From contig URCV01000032.1 of NCBI GenBank assembly GCA_900546445.1, forward strand, positions 1 to 21,456: a DNA stretch of 21,456 nt, written 5' to 3'. The first letter of the stretch is position 1. Every line of letters starts with the position of its first letter. Positions 16,005-21,456 of this stretch are shown one piece after another. The position numbers were made by a program, and so were the translations under genes. Origin of the DNA: an uncultured Bacteroidales bacterium (GTDB lineage: Bacteria > Bacteroidota > Bacteroidia > Bacteroidales > UBA932). Below the pieces are notes generated by a model, which worked only from the letters and a program-made list of their open reading frames with translations, did not search any database and was not told the DNA's origin.

Positions 16005-17264
16005 ATGTCAACAAACGTAAAAAAACAGAACTACACACCAGCTATTGTGGTGATGTTCGCCCTCTTTTTTATGATTGCATTCGTGACGAACCTCGCAGGT
16101 TCTATGGGTGTGGTCGTAACAAACCAATTCGGAGCCAGCAAGGCTCTTTCACAGTTAGGAACGCTCGCTAACTTTATCGCATACGCATGTATGGGTATCC
16201 CCGGAGGTATCATCCTCAAGCGTTATGGCTATAAATTCACCTCAAGACTCGCCGTTATCGTCGGTCTCGTGGGTGTAGCCATCCAATTCGCTTCCGGTTA
16301 TGTGGAGTCTTTCGGAGTTTATGTAGCAGGTGCATTCGTAGCAGGTTTCTCGATGTGTCTTCTTAACATCTGTGTGAATCCTATGCTCAACTCTCTGGGC
16401 GGTGGCGGAAATAAGGGTAATCAGCTCGTTCAGTTCGGTGGTGCTTGTAACTCTATCGGTGGTACTATCGCTCCTGCACTCGTAGGATGGCTCGTAGGTG
16501 GCTCCATCACGGAGGCCACAGTGGCTAAGACTGCTCCTGTGATGATCATCGCCATGGTAATCTTCGTTATCGCATTCGTAGTCATCTCGCTGACCGAGAT
16601 TCCTGAGCCTCATATGGAGACAGCGGAAGAGAAGGCTGCTCGTAAGTCAGGTGCAAAGACTAAGGATCAGCATTCTCCTCTGTCTTTCCGTCACTTCGTA
16701 CTCGGCGCCATCGCCATCTTCTTCTATGTAGGTATCGAGGTAGGTATTCCTAATACGGCTAACGTTTATTACTCCGGCGTAGAGGGTATCGGGCCTGCTC
16801 TCGCAGGTTCTTTCGTAGCTGCATACTGGTTCAGTATGCTGATTGGCCGTCTGGTAGGCGGTGCCATCGGCGCTAAGGTAAGCAGCAAGAAGATGCTCGT
16901 ATCTACCGCAAGCGTGGCCATTCTTTTCCTTCTGGGAGTCATCTTCCTTCCGCAGACTCTGGTCATCAAGGGTATTCCTGTAGCTCTCTTCCTTATCGTG
17001 GCTTGTGGTCTTTGTACTTCAGTGATGTGGGGCTCTATCTTCAACCTCGCAGCCGAAGGACTTGGCAAATACACTGCAGCGGCATCGGGTATATTTATGG
17101 CTCTGGTTTGTGGTGGCGGTATCATTCCGTTCGTCCAGAACCTCATCGCCGACAAGGTGGGCTCTATCCCAAGCTATGCGCTTCTGGTAGTTTGCTTGCT
17201 TTACTTGGTATACTATGCCCTTAGGGGAAGTAAGAATGTTAATAAGGATATTCCGGTAGAATAA
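16005..17264 (+). CDS. MFS sugar transporter, FucP/GluP-like (FHS family)
   Basis: 419 residues with about twelve hydrophobic segments, starting at VVMFALFFMIAFVTNLAGSM. The region GIPGGIILKRYGYKF has the loop pattern of the major facilitator superfamily between helices 2 and 3. NICVNPMLNSLGGGGNKGNQ and the following FGGACNSIGGTIAP are characteristic of the fucose/glucose-galactose proton symporter group. The central cytoplasmic loop (about residues 200-230, rich in Lys and Glu) and FFYVGIEVGIPNTANVYYSG start the second half. It should bring a hexose across the inner membrane with protons. The ROK kinase gene begins 12 bases downstream, so a glucose-type substrate is likely. This pair would complete the path of sugar released by the PUL enzymes, although it may also serve general glucose uptake. 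Confidence 0.88.
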   Translation: MSTNVKKQNYTPAIVVMFALFFMIAFVTNLAGSMGVVVTNQFGASKALSQLGTLANFIAYACMGIPGGIILKRYGYKFTSRLAVIVGLVGVAIQFASGYVESFGVYVAGAFVAGFSMCLLNICVNPMLNSLGGGGNKGNQLVQFGGACNSIGGTIAPALVGWLVGGSITEATVAKTAPVMIIAMVIFVIAFVVISLTEIPEPHMETAEEKAARKSGAKTKDQHSPLSFRHFVLGAIAIFFYVGIEVGIPNTANVYYSGVEGIGPALAGSFVAAYWFSMLIGRLVGGAIGAKVSSKKMLVSTASVAILFLLGVIFLPQTLVIKGIPVALFLIVACGLCTSVMWGSIFNLAAEGLGKYTAAASGIFMALVCGGGIIPFVQNLIADKVGSIPSYALLVVCLLYLVYYALRGSKNVNKDIPVE

Positions 17265-17276
17265 TAGACTTGTAAT

Positions 17277-18236
17277 ATGGAGAAACAATTTGTAGTAGGC
17301 GTAGATGTCGGTGGACAGACCGCTAAGATAGGTATAGTGGACGCACGCGGAGACGTGTTGATTCAGAGCGTAATTCGTACTGATAGTCACGAGGATGCTA
17401 ATATCTTCGTATCGAACCTTGCCGATGCCATAAAGGACCTGATTGCAAAGTCCGGTAAGGAAGGACAGATCAGGGGAGTGGGCGTAGGTGCTCCTAACGG
17501 TAACTATTATACCGGAGAGATCGCTTTCGCACCGAACCTCGTGTGGGCAGCTAAGAAGAACGTTCCGTTCGCCGATATGCTTAGCGAGGCTTTGGGCGGT
17601 ATCCCTGTGGCTCTTACTAACGATGCCAATGCCGCCGCAGTGGGTGAGATGACCTATGGTGTGGCCAAGGGTATGAAGCACTTCATTATGATTACTCTCG
17701 GCACCGGCGTAGGTAGTGGTATCGTCATTAACGGCGAGGTGCTTTATGGTAGCGACGGCTTCGCCGGCGAGCTTGGCCATACTTGTGCCGTTCGTCACAA
17801 TGGTCGTCAGTGCGGCTGTGGCAAGCAGGGATGTCTGGAGGCATATTGCTCGGCTATGGGCGTGGCTAGGACGGCTCGCGAGTGGCTTGAGATGTCCGAT
17901 GAGCCTTCACTTCTTCGTTCGGTGGACAAGATTACGTCGAAAGATGTGTTCGATGCCGCTAAGGAGGGAGATGTATTGGCTAAGAAGATATTTGATTACA
18001 CTGGTCGTATCTTGGGAGAGAAGTTGGCCGATTTCATAGAGTTCTCGGCACCTGAGGCTATCGTGCTTTTCGGTGGTCTCGCTCGTGCTAAGGAGTATAT
18101 CTATGAGCCTACATTGAAGGCTATGAACGAGAATGTTCTGCCTTTGTGGAGAGATAAGGTAGATCTTCTCTTCTCACAACTCAAAGAGTCGGATGCCGCT
18201 ATTTTAGGAGCTTCCGCTCTTGCTTGGGAACTTTAA
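17277..18236 (+). CDS. ROK-family sugar kinase, probable glucokinase
   Basis: 319 residues, usual for bacterial ROK glucokinases. The phosphate loop is DVGGQT (10-15), the catalytic base is Asp116 in LTNDANAA, and LGTGVGSG (141-148) is the second nucleotide loop. The sugar-contacting EL.H segment (ELGH, 165-168) and the zinc motif CGCGKQGCLEAYCS (179-192) place it in the ROK family. There is no N-terminal helix-turn-helix, so it is a kinase and not a NagC/XylR-type repressor. It phosphorylates a hexose, most likely glucose, with ATP in the cytoplasm. It sits 12 bases behind the MFS transporter gene, and 15 bases ahead of the FKBP lipoprotein gene; all three may share a transcript that ends at the 19059-19087 terminator. 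Confidence 0.9.
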   Translation: MEKQFVVGVDVGGQTAKIGIVDARGDVLIQSVIRTDSHEDANIFVSNLADAIKDLIAKSGKEGQIRGVGVGAPNGNYYTGEIAFAPNLVWAAKKNVPFADMLSEALGGIPVALTNDANAAAVGEMTYGVAKGMKHFIMITLGTGVGSGIVINGEVLYGSDGFAGELGHTCAVRHNGRQCGCGKQGCLEAYCSAMGVARTAREWLEMSDEPSLLRSVDKITSKDVFDAAKEGDVLAKKIFDYTGRILGEKLADFIEFSAPEAIVLFGGLARAKEYIYEPTLKAMNENVLPLWRDKVDLLFSQLKESDAAILGASALAWEL

Positions 18237-18251
18237 AAATATTAATGTAAT

Positions 18252-19037
18252 ATGAAAATCAGTAAATGGTTATTGGCCCTTTCAATGGGCGTTTTGGCCG
18301 TAGCTTGCCAGGGAAACGAGGCTAAGCAGGCTGAAGAGGGTGCGGATGAGGCTACTTCAGAGGTAATCCCTCAGGAGAAGGTGGCGAAGGATTTCCTTCC
18401 TTCAAAGAAGGAGCTTAACGACGTGAGCTACTTGGTAGGTGTTAACTTCGGCTCATTTATCAAGGGATATAATTTCGGCGATCTCAATATGGCTCAGGTA
18501 CGTAAGGGTATCGAGGATTTCCTTAACGCCAAGCAGACCGACGATCCTGCAGCTTTCGCAGCTCAGTTCCGTGTAGACCCTAACGAGATGAACGCGTTGT
18601 TTAACAACTATCTGCAGAACCGTCACGACTATATCCTCTACTCTAACAAGGAGAGAGAGGACAAGTTCCTTACTAAGAATGCGAAGAAGCCTGGCGTAAA
18701 GGTAACTCCTTCAGGTCTTCAGTATAAGATTATCGCTGAGGGTAATGAGGTTCACCCTGCTATGGCTGATACCGTATGGGTTAAGTACAAGGGAACTCTC
18801 CTCGACGGTACCGTATTCGATGAGACCAAGGCAGACGACGATGCCGTACATTTCACTTTGGGTCAGGTAATCCAGGGATGGAATGAGGCTCTCCCTCTTA
18901 TCGGTGAGGGCGGTGAGATAGAGATCTATGTTCCTTACAAACTCGGTTATGGCGAGCAGGGAACAAGAGGTGCCATCGGTCCTGCTGAGACTTTGATTTT
19001 CAACATCAGCTTGGAGAAAGTCGGAAAAGTCGAATAA
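18252..19037 (+). CDS. FKBP-type peptidyl-prolyl cis-trans isomerase, lipoprotein (FkpA/Mip-like)
   Basis: 261 residues. The signal peptide ends VLAVAC with lipidated Cys19, followed by an acidic QGNEAKQAEE stretch. An alpha-helical domain of about 100 residues (LNDVSYLVGVNFGSFIKGYN, VRKGIEDFLNAKQ) resembles the N-terminal dimerisation domain of FkpA/Mip proteins. The FKBP domain follows from about residue 150: SGLQYKIIAEG, VWVKYKGTLLDGTVFDE, FTLGQVIQGWNEALPLIGEG, and IYVPYKLGYGEQG, with the usual active-site aromatics present. It should assist folding of exported proteins in the envelope. It is the last gene before a strong terminator, 15 bases after the kinase gene. Confidence 0.93.
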   Translation: MKISKWLLALSMGVLAVACQGNEAKQAEEGADEATSEVIPQEKVAKDFLPSKKELNDVSYLVGVNFGSFIKGYNFGDLNMAQVRKGIEDFLNAKQTDDPAAFAAQFRVDPNEMNALFNNYLQNRHDYILYSNKEREDKFLTKNAKKPGVKVTPSGLQYKIIAEGNEVHPAMADTVWVKYKGTLLDGTVFDETKADDDAVHFTLGQVIQGWNEALPLIGEGGEIEIYVPYKLGYGEQGTRGAIGPAETLIFNISLEKVGKVE

Positions 19038-19058
19038 TCTTTCACAAATCGATGCTAC

Positions 19059-19087
19059 AAGCCGGCTGAAAAAGCCGGCTTTTTTTT
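19059..19087 (+). terminator. Intrinsic terminator after the FKBP gene
   Basis: A perfect 8-bp stem AGCCGGCT (19060-19067 and 19073-19080) with a GAAAA loop and seven T residues ends the transcript of the transporter, kinase and FKBP genes. It begins about 20 bases after the FKBP stop. Confidence 0.93.
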
Positions 19088-19114
19088 AATTTGGCAGCTA
19101 ATTTCTAACTGTTT

Positions 19115-20485
19115 ATGAAGAACACCACCATAGAGGAGATAAAGGAGATTCGTGAAAGGCAACGTGAGTTTTTCGCCACTGGGCACACCCTTTCCTATGA
19201 GTATAGGAAAGACGCCCTTCTACGACTTAAGGCGGCTGTCCTTAAATGGGAGAAACCTATGTCCGATGCCCTTCAGACAGACTTGCACAAATGCTATGAA
19301 GAGAGCTATATGACCGAAATTAGTATAGTTCTTTCGGAAATAGACAAGCATCTTAAGGGACTACGCAGGTGGATGCGCCCAGAAAAGGTGGCGTCGCCAC
19401 TGAAGATGTTCCCGTCGCGAAGCAAGATAGTAGCCGAACCACTTGGCCGGACTCTTATCATAGCCCCGTGGAACTATCCCGTGCATCTGTTGCTGGTTCC
19501 GCTGGTAGGCGCCATCTCATCCGGTTGCACGGCAGTTCTCAAGCCATCGCCTTATGTGCCGAACGTAAGCAAGGTTATCGAGACGATGATAAGCGAAACC
19601 TTCGATGCGAAGTATATCGCTGTGGCTCAGGGTAATCGCGAAGTGAATTCCGCACTTCTTTCCTTTAAGTGGGACCTAATTTTTTTCACCGGAAGCCCTA
19701 AGCTGGGCAGAGTCGTGATGAGCGAAGCTGCGAAGAACCTTACTCCGGTAGTGCTGGAACTCGGCGGCAAGAGCCCGTGCATCGTCGACCGTACGGCCGA
19801 TATCAAATTGGCAGCCAAGCGTATCGCCTGGGGAAAGCTTCTCAATGCCGGTCAGACCTGTATCGCCCCGGACTATCTTATGATTCATCGGGATGTGAAG
19901 GACGCATTCCTCGAGGCGCTGAAGCGAGAATTCATCGAGTGCCTGCCTCCGAGCCCGGACTCATCCAGGTATTTTGCGCGTATCGTGAACGACGTGGCTT
20001 TCGAGAGGCTAAGCGCTTATCTTAAAGAGGGTAAGGTAATCTTTGGCGGTGAGACTGACCCTGAGTCACGTTACATTTCTCCTACCATTTTGGATGAAGT
20101 GCCGGAGGGCGCACGAGTGCTGGAAGAGGAGATTTTCGGGCCAATTTTCCCTGTCCTTACCTTCGATTCGCTTTCGCAGGCGATAGAGCGCGTGAATTCC
20201 CGTCCCAAGCCGCTCGCGCTATACTATTTCGGCGATGATGGCGACACGGTGATCGCTCGCACCTCGTCGGGTGGCTGCTGCATAAATGATTGCGTGATGC
20301 ACATCGCGAACGAGAATCTTCCGTTTGGAGGAGTGGGGGAATCCGGAATGGGTTCATATCACGGGAAACGCACTTTCGATGTCTTTACGCACCACCGAGC
20401 CGTCGTTACCTCCCGCAAGCACGCTGACCTGCCTTTCCGCTATATGCCTTATAAGTGGTTCGATCGCGTAAAGAAACTTATGTAG
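19115..20485 (+). CDS. Aldehyde dehydrogenase, class 3-like (NAD(P)-dependent)
   Basis: 456 residues, the short form without the extended N-terminus of other aldehyde dehydrogenases. Family motifs are PWNYP (118-122), KPSPYVPNVS (143-152), FTGSPKLG (191-198) of the cofactor site, catalytic base Glu215 in LELGGKSP, and catalytic Cys249 in NAGQTCIAPDY. EEEIFGPIFPVLTF and NENLPFGGVGESGMGSYHGK are the late signatures. It oxidises aldehydes to acids; class-3-like enzymes prefer medium to long aliphatic or aromatic aldehydes, and no C-terminal membrane anchor is visible here, so it should be cytosolic. It stands alone behind the terminator at 19059-19087, so it probably has its own promoter, though no clear TAnnTTTG box is visible in the 27 bases before the start. 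Confidence 0.94.
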   Translation: MKNTTIEEIKEIRERQREFFATGHTLSYEYRKDALLRLKAAVLKWEKPMSDALQTDLHKCYEESYMTEISIVLSEIDKHLKGLRRWMRPEKVASPLKMFPSRSKIVAEPLGRTLIIAPWNYPVHLLLVPLVGAISSGCTAVLKPSPYVPNVSKVIETMISETFDAKYIAVAQGNREVNSALLSFKWDLIFFTGSPKLGRVVMSEAAKNLTPVVLELGGKSPCIVDRTADIKLAAKRIAWGKLLNAGQTCIAPDYLMIHRDVKDAFLEALKREFIECLPPSPDSSRYFARIVNDVAFERLSAYLKEGKVIFGGETDPESRYISPTILDEVPEGARVLEEEIFGPIFPVLTFDSLSQAIERVNSRPKPLALYYFGDDGDTVIARTSSGGCCINDCVMHIANENLPFGGVGESGMGSYHGKRTFDVFTHHRAVVTSRKHADLPFRYMPYKWFDRVKKLM

Positions 20486-20561
20486 AGGTCTTACATTATT
20501 ACAAAAAGGGTAAAAGTGAAGAAAGCGCACAATTTTTGCACACGTCAGGTGGTTTTTTACG

Positions 20562-21053
20562 ATGGATATGAAAAAGGTTATGATAATACTGGCTTGCCTT
20601 GTAATGTCGGCAAGCATTTACGCTCAGGATATTACGGGCAAATGGTTTCAGACTAACTCCGCTGTCAAGGAAGGAACGGAGGTGAACTATGTCGATACCC
20701 TGACCTTAGCGCCGAACAAGTCGTTTTCCGATGTCGTAATGATTGGAATGCAGATGGACGATGGTAAGGGAAAGCAAATTACCATAAAACTGTCGACATA
20801 CTGCGCCGGAACTTGGTCTTACGAAAATAACGTCCTTATTCGCACTTATGACCCGAAATCCGTTCGCGCCGAGATATTGGAGCCGACAGGTCTTCCGAAG
20901 ATGCTTACGTCTATGATAACTAAGAAAACCGTGTCGGAATTCAAGAAGCAGGCTAAGGAGCCGCAACACTCCAGAGTACTGGAACTCACAGCCGACAAAC
21001 TGACAATACAAAGCGGTGATTCAGAAGAAGATGTGGAGCACTACATTAGATAA
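20562..21053 (+). CDS. Small secreted protein of unknown function (possible lipocalin-like beta-barrel)
   Basis: 163 residues, or 161 if the second ATG (20568, giving MKKVMIILACLVMSASIYAQ) is used; that start gives the more typical signal peptide. Cleavage after IYAQ or before it is likely, and there is no lipobox. The mature protein begins DITGKWFQTNSA and contains alternating short strands (VDTLTLAPNKSFSDVV, TYCAGTWSYENNVLIRTYD, LELTADKLTIQSGD). This pattern (a GKW start and a G-W-Y-N-L centre) resembles lipocalin-like proteins frequent in Bacteroidota, but I cannot assign a family or ligand. It is followed by a bidirectional terminator and seems to be a single-gene unit. Confidence 0.75.
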   Translation: MDMKKVMIILACLVMSASIYAQDITGKWFQTNSAVKEGTEVNYVDTLTLAPNKSFSDVVMIGMQMDDGKGKQITIKLSTYCAGTWSYENNVLIRTYDPKSVRAEILEPTGLPKMLTSMITKKTVSEFKKQAKEPQHSRVLELTADKLTIQSGDSEEDVEHYIR

Positions 21054-21090
21054 GTAAATCTTCACAATTATTTTTAACGCTTACTAAACA

Positions 21091-21123
21091 AAAAACCATC
21101 AGAAATAATCTCTGATGGTTTTT
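21091..21123. terminator. Bidirectional terminator between the small secreted protein gene and tRNA-Pro
   Basis: A 13-bp stem (A-run plus CCATCAGA at 21091-21103, TCTGATGG plus T-run at 21111-21123) with a 7-base loop. It gives a T-run on both strands and so can end the + strand gene at 21053 and the - strand tRNA that finishes at 21127. Confidence 0.9.
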
Positions 21124-21126
21124 TTG

Positions 21127-21200
21127 TCGGGGTACTGTGACTCGAACACAGGACCCTCTGGTCCCAAACCAGATGCGCTAGCCAACTGCGCCACACCCCG
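21127..21200 (-). tRNA. tRNA-Pro (anticodon UGG)
   Basis: On the - strand the 74 bases fold as a cloverleaf: acceptor arm CGGGGTG with TACCCCG (last pair G-U), D arm GCGCAGTTGGCTAGCGC, anticodon arm TCTGG-TTTGGGA-CCAGA with anticodon TGG at the loop centre, and T arm CTGTGTTCGAGTCACAG. Base 21127 gives the discriminator A. CCA is not encoded. It reads CCA and, by wobble, other proline codons. Confidence 0.97.
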
Positions 21201-21217
21201 TTTCCCGATTGGGACTG

Positions 21218-21248
21218 CAAATGTACTAAAATTTTATGTAATTGCAAA
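21218..21248 (-). promoter_or_regulatory. Bacteroidota-type promoter of the tRNA-Pro gene
   Basis: Read on the - strand: TTTG (21245-21248), exactly 19 bases, then TACATTTG (21218-21225). This is an exact fit to the primary sigma-factor consensus TTTG-N19-TAnnTTTG, located 17 bases before the first tRNA base. Confidence 0.85.
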
Positions 21249-21275
21249 TTTTCTTTCAAATTTTCTCCAAGAAAT

Positions 21276-21456
21276 CTACATCAACCACTTTTTGACATCG
21301 TCACCGTGAGTCTCGGCCTTGCGAATTTCCGTTGAGGACACGCTGACAAGCGGCATTTGGGCGATGTCGATTCGGTAGAGCTTATTTTCCTTAAGAAGTG
21401 CAGCCTTTACCGCTTCACTGTCAAATCCTTCCCTCGGGTACACCAGCACTCCGAAC
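21276..21456 (-). CDS. nadD: Nicotinate-nucleotide adenylyltransferase, C-terminal part (5' end outside window)
   Basis: The frame on the - strand is open from the window edge and ends in TAG at 21276-21278, giving 59 residues. They read FGVLVYPREGFDSEAVK at the start and DIAQMPLVSVSSTEIRK near the end. LVYPR.GFD and the SSTEIR motif are hallmarks of NadD, which transfers the adenylyl group of ATP to nicotinate mononucleotide in NAD synthesis; the SST.IR segment binds the nucleotide. After SSTEIR only 14 residues follow (KAETHGDDVKKWLM), shorter than the usual tail with P..V..YI. The tRNA-Pro gene follows in the same direction behind its own promoter. The call rests on a short fragment. Confidence 0.72.
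   Translation of the reverse strand, partial: FGVLVYPREGFDSEAVKAALLKENKLYRIDIAQMPLVSVSSTEIRKAETHGDDVKKWLM

Noticed and set aside
17019..17798. 259-residue open frame on the - strand
   Set aside because: Antisense to the MFS transporter and ROK kinase genes, both with clear family motifs; no domain is visible in the antisense product.
17277..18236. ROK protein as a transcription regulator of the PUL
   Set aside because: It lacks the N-terminal helix-turn-helix of ROK repressors and starts directly with the phosphate loop of the kinase.

Overview
The window comes from a Bacteroidales-type genome (phylum Bacteroidota). The evidence is SusC/SusD outer-membrane glycan importers, many lipoproteins, A/T-rich translation starts without a clear Shine-Dalgarno, and promoters of the TTTG-N19-TAnnTTTG type (cleanest copy in front of the tRNA-Pro gene). 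The family within the order cannot be fixed from this sequence.

Bases 1-12101 are a polysaccharide utilisation locus (PUL), all on the + strand. It holds the end of a SusD-like gene whose start lies outside the window, an unusually short SusC-like receptor, a second SusD-like lipoprotein, a DUF1735 lipoprotein, a lipoprotein with two PKD domains, an active-looking GH16 endo-glucanase, a lipid-anchored GH16 paralogue that has lost two of its three catalytic residues, and a GH3 exo-beta-glucosidase. A strong intrinsic terminator separates the binding/import genes from the GH16 pair. The enzyme set suggests a beta-glucan, but the exact linkage is inference. The likely flow is: cell-surface binding (DUF1735, PKD, dead GH16), cutting by GH16, import by SusC/SusD, trimming to glucose by the GH3 lipoprotein, uptake by the MFS sugar transporter (16005-17264) and phosphorylation by the ROK kinase (17277-18236).

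The 329-base gap before the GH3 gene carries a decayed, internally deleted copy of the 3' end of the metallo-beta-lactamase-fold (MBL) hydrolase gene that lies beyond the GH3 gene. The GH3 gene is therefore bracketed by direct repeats of its neighbour. It looks like a later insertion, which also replaced the last codons of the intact MBL gene.

Bases 12079-21456 are mostly housekeeping: the MBL hydrolase (-), two tandem deoxynucleoside kinases with different residues at nucleobase-contact positions, a long-chain acyl-CoA synthetase, the sugar transporter and ROK kinase, an FKBP-type prolyl isomerase lipoprotein with a terminator, a class-3-like aldehyde dehydrogenase, a small secreted protein of unknown function, a bidirectional terminator, tRNA-Pro(UGG) on the - strand, and the 3' end of nadD on the - strand. 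No CRISPR array, insertion sequence, rRNA or phage gene was seen.
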